Positions 21,901 through 34,877 of a DNA stretch of 64,000 bases are shown in pieces (the first letter of the stretch is position 1; the number at the start of each line of letters is the position of its first letter). The position numbers and the translations under genes are program-made. The stretch is from Pithys albifrons albifrons (lineage: Eukaryota; Chordata; Aves; Passeriformes; Thamnophilidae). The stretch covers positions 40,027,669 to 40,091,668 of the forward strand of contig NC_092462.1 of assembly GCF_047495875.1 (NCBI RefSeq), given 5' to 3'. The notes beneath the pieces were generated by a model. The model saw only the letters and a list, made by a program, of their open reading frames with translations, was not told the DNA's origin and did no database searches.

Positions 21901-24900
21901 TCATTGTCAATTCTTTTTGGGAATTTTCCAGATGTTGCTTTAATTCATTTTTGTGGAGTCTCCAGGCTCAGTTTTAAGTCTTGTTTTAATTCCTTTTGGT
22001 TCTATATCAATTCCTCTTGGCTATTTTTATATCTATGCGTATCTCCATTATTTATTGCATATTGATTCGACAGCAGTATGAACACACAATCTGCTTGGCT
22101 GGAAAAATGTATCTCACTGCTAATACCAGTTTCATCGCTTCCTGTCCCAAGAAACTAAGTATTTTTGATCTAATGGATTGTCTTAGCTAGGAAAATTGAT
22201 TCTGTTAGTAAAATATGTCTTTGATGAAGTTATATTCAAACAAAGAGTAAAAAGAGTTTTGCTACCTTAAACATTGAAGGCAGAAAAACCAAGAGGTATT
22301 TCCTCAATCTAAAAATAATTTTATTTTTTCTCTTAGTCCAGTACATAAAAGAAACTCCTTTTCTGTCTCTCTTCTTCCTCCTAAGGCCCAGCTCTGCACT
22401 GACAGGGAGAGGTCTGAGAAAGAGGGATGCTGGCCCCAGGGTAGCCTGATGATTCCCAAGTTGCTGGCTCTCCAGTGTCTTTCCTCAGGCCCTGGCTGCT
22501 GGATCAGGATCCAGAGAAATGGATTTTAAATGTACCCTCCTGTGTCAAGACAAAGACATGTTCTTTGTTTCATGGCTTGGACTCTAATTTTCAGTATGAC
22601 CTAGAGTAACATATCTGCTTTATTTAAAAAGGGATATTAAAGAATCAGTGAAACCTAACAGTCCCCAGCTTCAAATGGCTGGGGCTTTCTTTCTCTCTCA
22701 GGCATGAGTGGCACTTGAAACACCTGGAACAGTATAACCTCTGATTCTGTTTACAAACTTCCACCATCCTGACTTCATTACCTTTCACTGCATTTCCAAT
22801 TGATAGAAGAAACACATTAAAAATATGAGTAAGCTCATGACAATTTTCTATCACCTTACGCTGTAGTGGCAGATGAACTCCCACAATCAAGGACACAGTT
22901 TTCTATGATAAACACATTTAAGGTATATAAGAAAACCACCTCTTTATGAAATTTTAAATAGAAACATCTTACATAGGTTTTGTTGAACATTTTCTCAACA
23001 AAGGAAATAATTTTTGATCCAAGAAGATCTACAATTACTTCCATGTCATTTGACTTTAGGGTCTGAATACCAAAAAAACTTTCTTTTTTTTCCTTTCAAA
23101 GTCATGTCAAGTTTAAGAGAAGTACCATCTCTCCAGACTTTCTCTCCTGCACTCCCTTCTATAACAAAGCTTTCACACCTCTGCTTCTCTCCTTATTTCT
23201 ACCACATCCTTTGTATCTAGTATCACATACCAGTAGACAAACTTGATGTGGGAAGCCAAATATGAAAAACTGGAACCCATTCTCACTTTTTCTAGCTTTA
23301 CCCCGTCTTCTGTTTTTGTTTTCCTCCCACTGTGTCCCTGTGCAGTGCCATGTTCTGCCACCTCCTGGCTTCACCGTCCACTGCTCTCATGTGACTTGTG
23401 AACACAAACTGTATTACAGGATATTTTGTCGAAACTATGTAAACATTTTACTATCAAATTCTTTTATTTCTTATACCTAAACATAGAAAATCATCTCTTT
23501 TCCAGCCTATTCCAGTTTCCTTTATGAGTTGCAAGATGTATTGTGCTCCAGAGCCAAATGCTGTCAAAAAAATTCATCTGAATTTAAATGATTTTATAGT
23601 TGTGTAGCACTTCAGATTTTAGTAGCTTAACATCTCTTTTATATTCTTAAAATTCAATGGTTGTATCACTTGTCGAACATACCTTTCAAATCTGTACACT
23701 TGAACGGGAATTTATATATGTAATTATATGACTCTTGTGCTGCAGTGTGGAATATTAGCAGCAATATTTATTATTTGTATTATATTAGCGTCTACAAGTA
23801 AAACTGGTCTGAAGGCCCCATTACATTAGTCAATATAAAGATAGCTCCAGCTTGAGTAGTACTTAAGCATCACTCCAGAAACAGAATCATGAATGTGCTT
23901 AGATAAAAATATTAATAATTCATAAAGCCATCTACCAAACTGCATCTTCCTTCTCTATCCATGTATTCTACTACATAGCCAGGAAAAATATGGGAAGAAG
24001 AAGGAATTTCATTTTAATTTTGGCCTTTTAGAGTATAAAGCCACTTTCTGTCTGCTGGCCAAGAAAACTTAATTTTTTCTCAATGTGTTTTTAATAAATC
24101 CTCAACAGGAAGGCAGAATTTATGACTTAATGGAGACCAGAAGCCAATATAAGAGAAATGAGCAAAGGACCAGAGATACTGAGTGCAGAGGGCTGTCCCA
24201 AAGTTGGCTTTCACTTCCTTCTCACTTGCCTGACTCACATCAGCCTATAAAGAGCTCAAGTACTTTCCACACACTGAGAGATGAGCATCCCAGTGTACCC
24301 TGCAACCACCTGGAGAGCACCTCCACACTCTTTCTCTGTTAGGGACATCCAAAAACTAAACTGCTCTGTTATAGACTTCAACCCTCTTTCAGCTGTCACT
24401 GATCTAAGAGCCTTTGGATTTCTCCTATTACTACCTATTCCACAAACTGAGATTCCCCTTCATCACAAAAATAAAAGACTCAGGAAAATACACAAGATTC
24501 TAAGCACACATTCAAATATTCAGTGTTTTCATTAACCTTAACATCCTAGCATCAAGAAAGCTCAGAGATTCTCCAGCAACCACAAGCTATATACCTACCC
24601 TGCAAAAAGCTACCGTCACATAGGAAATCATACACAAGTTTTAATACTCTTGGTACCTAACCGTGACTCTGACTGAGGCAGAACAAAAACGGAAGTTATA
24701 TAAAATGATTTGAAGGTGTGAAAATTATTTCACTACGTAATTTTCATAAAGAATCATCCATAGTATTCACTGAGTATCACAGTAATAGTCATGTGAGTGT
24801 GAACATCCATATGCTTGCAGGATCCAGGCCTAAAAATGCAGACCTTGACAAGCATGGAGTCTCCAGGGGACTTGAAACCTAGTTGAGACTGACAAGAGTT

Positions 24901-26932
24901 CTGATCTTAAAAGTGTCTTTTCATTTTTGATAAGTTTTATTGAAAGCTACACTTGAGAAGATGACTTTTGTTTCCTTTTTCTTTGTTTTTTTTTCTTCCA
25001 TATTGCTTATATCCATTTAGGTGTTGTGTGAAAGAAGCTAATTGCAATATGATCACAGTTTTCTTTCTCTCTCAAAGATCTTCTTACACATCCAATCTCT
25101 CTCTCTCCATTTTCTTTTGTATTCCTCAGAGCAATATTGCATCACTAGTCATGAAGTGATTTGGTCAGATGGAAAACAAATAACAAAAGCCCAGTGCATA
25201 AAGTTAGTAGTTATTTCTTAAATATCTGGATTTGGCTTATCACTCAAGAGGCATAAACAGAGCCTTCACTTTTTTTCTCTCTCTCTGAATATATATGCTG
25301 AGCATTAGCCATCTTCATATGTTCTCATCTGCAGGTGATTCTAGATACCGCTAACTCAAACTATCTCTGATAATTTAGTTTCAGAATTTTTTGAAAACAA
25401 TACTTCTTTGTTTCAAAAATACTAAAAGAAAACTGATGTCAGATCCTTTTCATATAAAGAACAGGAAAAGAAACATTCTTACATGACAACTCTGGATATG
25501 CAATGCATTCACAAGAAAATTATGTTTGCCTACCACCCCACACAGCCTTATAGTGCCAGTCTCCATGCTCAACCTTACAAAATTGTCATCTACCCTCTCT
25601 GGAATATGATGTACAGTGAGCAAAAGTTCAATAAACTTCAGATTTGAAAGGGAGTGTGAAGAAGTTAGGAGACAAATAAAAATATCAGAATGTAGAATAA
25701 ATATTGCTACATGTCACCAACATAAAAAATGAATGCCAGCAAGACATTTATGACAACTGTGGACAAAAGAGAATTTTTTGCTCCAACTGGAAACAAATCA
25801 CTCAACAATATGAAGAAATCTGAAAAGTAAGATCAGGAAGCTAGTAAGTAAGATCAAACTCAACTCGTATCTACTGGGTGTTCTGAAAAGCAGGGGACCT
25901 AAAACCTAGTGACAAAGAGAGGCAATGACTATCGTGGCTCCTTACTAACAATATTTTTATCCCAAATTGTTTGCAATGCATGTTGCCACATCAGCAAAAC
26001 GAAAAGCAAGTGTTTTTTGTTTGAAAATTTATGTGGAAATAGTGCAGGTATAGCTGATTAACATGGACACAGCATCAGTATTTCACATTTCTTCTTTTTT
26101 TCAGGGGAATTGTGTTGGGTGTATACAAGAACAGAGCCACATCAGTCAGGGACATATTATCTCAAATCCACCCACTAAACAAGGTGTGATCGGTGGGTGA
26201 CTGCAATTGCTATTCTGCAATTTCTAATCTGTGACATACAGACCACACTTCTGCAAGGAACAAAGTCCCTGCCATTTGACACCAGCTCAGACAGGAGATT
26301 GGGGCTGGGACCCTCTCTCCAGACAGGCCTACTGCTCCAGATATCAGGGCTGATGTGGTGGCCTGGCCCCAGTGGGTCTTGACTCCACTCAGGGCCCAAC
26401 TTTTTCATGTTGTTGAAGAATCACTTATGTGTTCTCCACCTTCCCCAGTCTCATAAAGAGTGCTATCCACTTGTTTATATATTTGTTACAAGAAGTTGGA
26501 CACTAGAAGCAGTAGCATAATGAAATTAATCTGTTTCTTTTTTTGGTTATCAGATCTTTATATCTGTTAGATGTGGGCAGATATAATTAATGTCTCCATT
26601 TTGAGGGCTGTGTTTCCCGGTAGTCTTCAATCAATGACCATTCTGTATTATATAGTGAGCTTCATTCAGAGATTTCTATGTTTTTTTACATTATTACCAA
26701 TACACATGTGAAGACCATAAGGCAATTATTCAGCAAATTTTTTAGAAGCCACTCATTTATTTTGTCGGATTTGTGTGTGTGTATGTATGTGTGTGTTTTA
26801 CTTGTTTCATTTGTATGATACAAAGGCTTGCCTATGAATTTCAGTTCCAATGTAAAATTAGCAGTGCTGACACTTTCACTTCTTTGGTGCACACTCTTTT
26901 ATATTGGAGTGGCTTTGTAACTTCTATTAAGG
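18943..26932. other. 8 kb of unique-looking sequence, no gene recognised
   Basis: Mostly AT-rich. Small GC-richer patches occur at about 21340-21540, 22376-22530 and 26105-26400. The last begins after a strong splice-acceptor-like pyrimidine tract ending CAG at about 26104, but no conserved frame follows. A TG-rich run is at 26770-26797. No transposon ends were identified. Confidence 0.5.
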
Positions 26933-26999
26933 AGAATCATAGAATCATAGAATCGATTGGGTTGGAAAAGACCTCCAAGATCATCGAGTCCAACCCTTA
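26933..26999 (-). mobile_element. CR1 LINE 3' tail fragment
   Basis: The plus strand reads ATCATAGAATCATAGAATCG, then GGGTTGGAAAAGACCTCCAAGATCATCGAGTCCAACCC, the reverse complement of a CR1 3' end from a CCTCCAAGATC-type subfamily. Only about 67 bp remain. The intact tail repeat and clean match suggest it is younger than the 11.0-kb fragment. Confidence 0.93.
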
Positions 27000-29900
27000 A
27001 GTATAGGCAAGCTGTTTAAAAGCTTCAGCAAAGAGGCATCAGAATGATTCTCAGTAATACAAACAAACTTTATCTGGTAATTTGCTATAAAATGCACAGA
27101 CTGCATACATTTATATTTTACACAATAAATAAAACTCTTGTGTATCACAAAAACTTCCTGCGAATTCATGATAGAAGTAACAACTAGATTTTCTTTTTCA
27201 TGAGACTATTAATTTTTTTCAGTGGAACAGCTCTCATGAGAAAGGAGAGGTAGTTCATGACACCACAGTGATAGGTACATAACCATGCTACAGCTCTGGG
27301 TCAGACCTCTAGTATGAATACATAGCTTCACTAAAGGTGCTGAAGGTATGCCAATTTATATTTGTTGTTGATTTTTTTTCTCCTGCTAATATTGTGAGCA
27401 TCCTTAATTTGTATCCAACTTTTTGTGCAAGATTATACGAGGTCGGGTTCAGAGTAAACTCTGTGAAATTCTCCCCAAAGGTGCAGAACTATTGCCATCA
27501 GCAGCTGATAAACAGCTACTTTTTAAAAACACTTTTATCTTGGCTAGAAGTAAGTACAGGTACATAAATTAATCTGATTTGATTTCAAATAAGCACAGAA
27601 GTTATCAGACTCATATTGACCTAAGTAATCATCAGATTAAAAAGCACAAAAATAGTAGAGGAAGAGGAAAAGGTTATATAAAATACATAATTAAATTAAA
27701 GTGACATGGAAGTAGAGAAGAAGAGATCAAACTAAAATTTTTTCTGCATTTGAAATTTATTTTGATTTTTTAAAATTGAGTTCTCTTCAGAATCACAGGA
27801 GAACAAATTGTCACCCATGTTAATACTTCTTTCTGCTGCTCTCATGTTAAAGACATTCTGAAGACTTTTGAAGTTTTTAATGATGAAAATAATATTCTGA
27901 AGTATGGTAGTAGATGTTAGAGTGATAGCAGCCCAGCTTATTTCTTCTTGGTCCAAAAGTACTCTTGGGGAGGAAAGGAAGTTGTGATTTATAATTTTGC
28001 TCATTCATTTTCATTGCTCTTGTTAAAACTCTGCATAGGGATCTAAGAATTCAAACTAGTTTTGTATTATTGTCAAATAGTTACATATGTTTTTTTCCTA
28101 ATTCCAGGCAAATAGGTGTTCATATTCTTTTCTACTAAGGATTACAATTTAAAAGAATGACTAAAATGTAAAACTAGATGTTCTTTATTCTGTGACTAGT
28201 GTTTGCATTTAATTCAGCTCAAACTGCCTTTTCACACACCTTTCATGCTTAGTTTCATTTGTATTCCCAGATGCTATTCAAATACTACTCTAATACTGCA
28301 TTTTCGGTCTTGCATTTCTCCATTTGGATTTTCTTCCCCAAGTTTCCCAGAATTCATCATTACTTTGGCTTCTGAAAGTCAAGTAGTGTACATTGCTGCA
28401 CTTCTAGGCTCCTCAACACTAGCATCCTTGCAAACACAACACTCCCAGCTCTTCTGCTTTTCCTTCTGGCGATCTGATTTAACCTGATGGCTTTGCCTGC
28501 TTCATGCTTTCCTTGTCATCACCTCAGACATTTTGGATATTCTGCTGTAAACTTTGACTGCCTCATTAAAAAAAAAAAAAAAAAAAGAAAGATAAATTAA
28601 TCTGGTTTAGCTTGCAACCATGAATAATTTTTCTCTGTTCGTGGTTAACATAACCATTGATCATGATCCTCTACTGCTTTTTCCTCACATTAGTCATAAA
28701 GTAACTATTCCTGGTAACTAATCAAGTTACAGACTAATATTTTAACAAGCAATTTAACCATATTTTTTCTTAAACAGAGATGAAATGTGTATCCAGAAGT
28801 GCATGAGTATGGAGTGAGTGAGTGATCAAATTTAGGAAAAAAGTTAAAGAAGAAGAACATATTGTGAATATTTTCTTCAGCTCTATATTTGCAAAATATC
28901 ATTGATTCTTAAGGTTAATGACAACCTTGTTATTTCAGTGACTGGTACAGCAATGAGTTTGCAGTAAATTATTTTTAAGCTATTTCTAGTGTTCACTGTC
29001 AAATTCTATAAAAAACAAGCACACAGCCTCTTGCAAGTTTTGAAAAAAAAAAAAATCAAAATGTGAAACACCCAGGAAAGAAAGAGAAGGCTTTCCTTTT
29101 AGACTTATGAAACACCATCACTGCATGAGATTTGGTACTGAAACACACACGTATCAGACTTCTCTGATTTACCATCCAGGTGCTAGGCTACAGTCATAAT
29201 GCTATGGTGTCTAAAATTCTTATTTATGCTTTCCAGAATAGCCCAAAATTATCAAAAGAAATAAATATCTTGTATTTACAGACTATACAGGTGTCCAAAG
29301 ATAAATCTAGCCTGATCATCACTTTTTTTTTATATACTCTAAATTTTCTTGGACAGTGACAATTCTGAGTCCTTTCTCAGAGAAATCTTTTTCGCGTGCA
29401 TCCATAGCACAAGATGGATATCAAAGGTGGGTTACTAAAAATATAGACACTTAAGGCCAGACTAAGTGTTTGAACGTTTTCAGAGTAAGTAAAAGAGAAA
29501 TGTTTTCCATTCCTTTCTGGAAGAGGCAAAAAATGGGTTCACTTCTTTACATTTTGTAGGTGTCATACACTTGGATTGTATGTTTAATGTGATAGTTATT
29601 GGATAAATATTGGTGAAAGAATGTTGTCATCATTAAGACTATGGACAAAGTACCTTCAGTTTTTAATATTGTTTGGGAAATAACAGCAACACATACTGAT
29701 TTTAAAAATAACATTTAATGCTTTGTTTTCTTTTAAGAGTAACCACCCATATTTCTACTGGCAACACAGTAAATCTAGATGTTGAGGCAGTCATAGAAAT
29801 CTGGGCAGAGGTAGAATTTATTTTAGGGAGGTCTAATGTGCCAAGGACTTAAGCAGAAAAATTTGGCAGCAATAGAGATGAGTATTTTTTTATTCTTGAA

Positions 29901-32900
29901 GATAAATCAGGTAACAAGTACAGCACGTAAGAAACTAAAACAAATGCAAGAGTTCCTAGAGTTCTACTTGTAACAATTATCTTCGTATCAAAGAAAATCT
30001 TGGAAGCTGTCACTCACTCTTACTTTTCCACCTGCTCTTTCTGCTACTTTCTGATGAACAAATGACCAAAAAAATTAGGTGCACAGAAGATGTTTCTTTA
30101 AGTGAGTAGTTTTTACCTTGTTTTTAAAGAATATTTGGATAATGCAGCTCAAACAAGAGAGTGAGAGTGAATGGAAATACCACAGTGACAAGAAACAATT
30201 GAATATCTTCTACACAGAACACATCTAAAGCATCCATAAAACCCTGTACATACAACACAATTCCATAAAAAAAGGATACTAGATCCTCTTATGTTGTTGG
30301 AGATCAGATTAAACCATATTCTCTCTGAAAACACAGCCTCTAGCTGTCACACCAAATAACTAAAATAAATCCATGAAGTGAATGAAAATGAAGCCTCTGC
30401 CACAAGGCAGGGTCATGTCTTTGGCCAAACATCAACAGGAAGGTATTTACCATGGAATCTGAACAGGAAACCTTCCCTAAATATTCGTTTCCTAGCTCTA
30501 TGTGTTTAACAGAGTCAGGAAAATTTCTGTTCAGTCCTTGGACTTGGGACCTCAGAGGCTGTTTGGAAATACTCTATTCTGAAATGCAGAAATCTCAGAA
30601 GATTGAGGGGGTTTGGACAAGAACTATACATATCATTTGTGGCTACCTTTTTAATATTTTACTTTTATGCCCAGTACTTCAGAAGAATTTGCCACAAATA
30701 AATTTTCTCTAGTTTGTTATAGATTATGTCATTGTCTACATTTAATTCTTTTTATCTAATCCTCAAGTATAATGTTGCAGAAGATAGAAAATTGATATTA
30801 ACTTTTTCATTCTTTAAAAAGTCATTATTCTGATGGCTATTAGCCCAAACAAGAAATCTCACTCTGAATTCTACCTATAATCTTTTTTTAAAAAAGCTTT
30901 ATTTATTAAAATTTCTTTCCTACTTCAGTGGGGTCCTAGGTGGATTCACAAACCAATCCATACAAAATCAGTTTCATACCCAAAGCATAAGAAAAAGTAC
31001 AATAAGAGTGAGAGTTAAGAGAAATATTGAAATATAAAGATATTTTGCACAGTATCTTTGCAGTAGGTATACTAATAAAATATGATTGTCCTGAACACTT
31101 TTTATTATTTGGTGTATTATTTACAGGAGAGAAAGGCCAGATTAAAGGATATATTTAAAGTACCTTATCAGTAAAAAGTTTCAAGGTTGTGGATAAGAAT
31201 GAAAAAAATGTTGCTGTCTTTTGAGTTATCACTTATGAAACAGAAGAGTTTCAGCACACCATAATGAATGTCAGTCAGAGGAGTCAGAGAAGCAGTTTTC
31301 TGAAGGATTAAAAGTTTTTATCATCTATGCATCAAGAAAGTGATTTATGAAAAATAATTGCTGAAGAATAAAAGAAAAAAAAATGCCCATTCTTTTGAAA
31401 TGCATTTTCCCTAGCCTCCCAAAGAACATATTTATTAACCTGTATAATAAATAGGAAAGCTAAGCAAAGAATACAATTAGAATGTGCACTTATAGAAAAA
31501 GAAAACAAGAGCAAAAAATCTGGCCAGCTGGTAAAAAAGTAGAATTAATGTGCCTTTGTGTATCAGATTTGCAAGAATGCAAATATTGCAGCTTTTGGTC
31601 AGCTGGTTTAAAGATTAATTTCAAACAAGTTACTATTTTCCTTAAGGAAATGGACTAATAATAGACAGGTCATAAGCATGCAAACAGGGCTGACTCTGCC
31701 ATAAAAGCAGAATAGGTTGCCAACTAGAGCAGCAAAATATTGAGGGCAGCAAAATTAATTGTGAACATGGTTTGTGGATCTGCAGATCTTTTTCTGCATT
31801 GTCTTAAACTGCAAGACTTTAGGACTCGTATGACTAAACCAGTAGATGAAGAGAATTTTAGTTAACTGATGTTTTAAAACTACAGTGTTATATCTAAAAA
31901 CCCCCAGTATTATTACAAAATAATGCTAATAATGTAACTTTTTAAAAAAAATTATCCTTATTTAATATACTAAAATTTTCTTTAATGATTGATCCCCTAC
32001 ATTTTTGCCTAAGAGAAGCCTGTCAAATACAAGATTTTCTTTTACAGATGAAGGCAGCAGATTTGCAGACCAGATGAAAGAAATAAAAGCAACATCCCCC
32101 CCAGAAAAAATCAACAGACAAACAAAGCCAGTAAAAAACTCCCAACAAAAGTGATTATTTGAAAACTCCATCTTTGAATGCCTGTCTTCAGACATCCAAA
32201 AGGACTCAAGCTATCAAACCTTTGATTGACAACATCTTGCCTTGATCCAAGTACATTAGTCTATGTCTGCCATTTGCCACTTAGTATTATCAGTTTATTC
32301 TACAACTCTTTCCAATCAATTTTAGGTTTAATTATCCTGAATAATTTGGTATTTTCAATAATTTTTCTTATCCTTAAACTGTCATTCTTTCTAGAATGTA
32401 TATCTTGAACATTAAGCTGACGTGATACAAGCATTAATAATGCAGTGTGAGTCTTAGTAGTGTAAACCTTTATTTATGGTGCAGGATTTTGAGTAGAAAG
32501 CACAGTGGAGGAAATACTACCTTGGTAGAGTTCAGATGATCTGAAAGAAGCATAAAAAAGCAAAGTGATACAGAAAGGCACAATATTATATGAGTTAAGA
32601 TGCTGGCATCCAGACTTCTATCGTCTGAAGTACAGATGGACTAGAACATAAATAGCTGTAGAAACATCACCCCTTCTTTGTAGCTACAGTATTTCATTTT
32701 GATCTGCTGCCATGAGTTATTAGTCAGCACTAACCTGATTTTTCCAACCTTTATTATTTTCTTCTAATTTGTTCTTTTTCTGTCTACTACCTTGAATTTT
32801 TCAACTGTCAGGATGGATGGATATATTTTGGTATCTCAGCTGAGGTGCTAATTCCCAATTTTGTTGGCAAACATGCTGTAATTGTATGGAGACTAAGCCT

Positions 32901-33250
32901 AGCAACACAGCTGATATTATAAAAAAAAAAAAGTAACAAATTTAAATACATTAACTGGACTTGAAATTACAAACTACCATATTAAAAATTAATTACACCA
33001 CTAGCTTTTCCTATTTCCTTGCATTCTGACTCTACATATCAAAAGATGAAACATATTTGTACCTTTGCAAACTGACCTGAAAAGCCTAACATTTACGTAA
33101 TTTAAGGATACACATTCTATGAAACAATAGGAATTTATTCTAAACTGCAGTTGTAGAACACTACAGCAGTACTGAAAATCTTTGATGAGAACCCATATGT
33201 GAAGGTGAACAATTGTAAGGACACAGTATTAGTTTGCTCATGAAAACCAA
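27000..33250. other. AT-rich unique sequence, no gene recognised
   Basis: A run of 19 A lies at 28568-28586. No body of a retroposed element is recognisable next to it. No coding or RNA gene seen. Confidence 0.55.
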
Positions 33251-33559
33251 AGGATGGAAGGAGGGAAGGAGGGAAGGAGGGAAGGAGGGAAGGAGGGAAG
33301 GAGGGAAGGAGGGAAGGAGGGAAGGAGGGAAGGAAGGAAGGAAGGAAGGAAGGAAGGAAGGAAGGAAGGAAGGAAGGAAGGAAGGAAGGAAGGAAGGAAG
33401 GAAGGAAGGAAGGAAGGAAGGAAGGAAGGAAGGAAGGAAGGAAGGAAGGAAGGAAGGAAGGAAGGAAGGAAGGAAGGAAGGAAGGAAGGAAGGAAGGAAG
33501 GAAGGAAGGAAGGAAGGAAGGAAGGAAGGAAGGAAGGAAGGAAGGAAGGAAGGAAGGAG
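33251..33559. repeat. compound GGAA / GGGAAGGA microsatellite
   Basis: The left part (about 33255-33330) is an octamer array GGGAAGGA. The rest (about 33328-33557) is an uninterrupted tetramer array of roughly 57 GGAA units on the plus strand. The long Arg/Lys/Glu/Gly and Ser/Phe/Leu/Pro frames across it are repeat artefacts, not proteins. Its length and purity suggest high polymorphism. Confidence 0.98.
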
Positions 33560-34816
33560 TTAAATTTTGTAGAGAAGTAAATACATACAAGAGGTATGAA
33601 ACAGAAAATGACACATGGGCAAAAAAAGAAACATCCCTACCTGCCAGACAAAAATTATGAGATGACTACACAGAAAGAAACTAAAAGGACCTGCAGTACT
33701 TATTTTAAAAATTCTAGTGTACCTAGTTGTTACTGTGAGGTTTAACTTGGCAGTGACATATTATTTTGGCACATTGTCATTTTTCCTTTCATTATGGTTA
33801 AGAACCAGCAGAGATGTTATGTCAATGCTGTAAGGGACTATGTTTATTAAAGGAACTTTAAGAGCACATTCGAGTGTGATGCATAATATCATTTAAAAAG
33901 GCATTTACATCCATCAGTGTCATCTGGAGTTGCTATAAAACACAAGTTCCTGGTATTTGGATACTTTGGCACTGTGCAGACATAATATACCAGTAACGAT
34001 ATGACAATAGCAATTTACTAATTAATCATGCTGAGAAACTTTTTACTAACTTAAATAGCTACTCTATCTGGCCTGGAATGTAAACAGCTTTCCAGACTAT
34101 CTAGTTAGGTGCACATGGCTTTCCTAATTTTATATGTAAGAATCTTTCCAAATAGTTTCTAATGAAATTTCTTATATCCCACACCTGAGTGATGAAGCAC
34201 TTGCCTGATACCAGTAAATAAATCCAATACAGTGTTCAGACCCTTCAGGAATTGTTATTGACAAATTAACATGAGTAAATCACGTATGTCAAAATATCAG
34301 CTTCTAAAAGGAGTAAAACTAGGATTCCTTTGGCATGTTCTATTGACTGAAACTTTCCCATGTAAAGAAGTTGTAGTCTATCAAATTATTACTGATCATT
34401 ACATCTCCATTTTCATACCAACAACTTCATGCTTTGCCTGTAAACAGGTTGTGTATCCACTTTCCTCCCTCTGAAAAATTTGGATAAAAATTTTCATAGC
34501 TTTTTCACTGGTAGATCACAGTGTTTTTTTTGATTCAGCTGCAACTCCATGATCTCTGATGTTTAGTTTAGATTTCTATGCATCATACAAACCCTTGTCT
34601 TCCAAAACAGAAGATAAATTTTTGCAAATTTGTTGTTTTGTATAGCTGTTGGGAGCAGTACATTTGCTCAGTTTATAGCAATGGAAAATGCTCACACAAG
34701 TGCCAAAGGAGCTCATCACAACAGTTACTCAAGTGCTACTGTAGTGGAACAGCTCTGAGAGCCCACATGCGATTTAGAGATACCTAAAAGGTTAAAGAAC
34801 AAAGTTCATTGCTCTG
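33560..34816. other. unique sequence, no gene seen
   Basis: No recognised repeat or coding segment. Confidence 0.55.
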
Positions 34817-34877
34817 AAAAAAAAACAAACAACCAAACCAAAACCAACAAAACAAACAAACAAAAAAACCCCAAACC
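34817..34877. repeat. A/C-rich simple repeat (AAAC-like)
   Basis: An imperfect array of AAAC/AACC units following a run of A. It could be the decayed tail of a retroposon, but no body is recognised. Confidence 0.85.

Noticed and set aside
28568..28586. A-run as the tail of a processed pseudogene or SINE
   Set aside because: No retroposed body, no target duplication and no RNA polymerase III box A/B pattern found beside it. The same applies to the runs at 4138-4155 and 34817-34830.
33135..33614. Long open frames (up to 159 codons) over the GGAA array on both strands
   Set aside because: They are translations of a simple repeat (Gly/Arg/Lys/Glu or Ser/Phe/Leu/Pro periodicity) with no unique coding segment.
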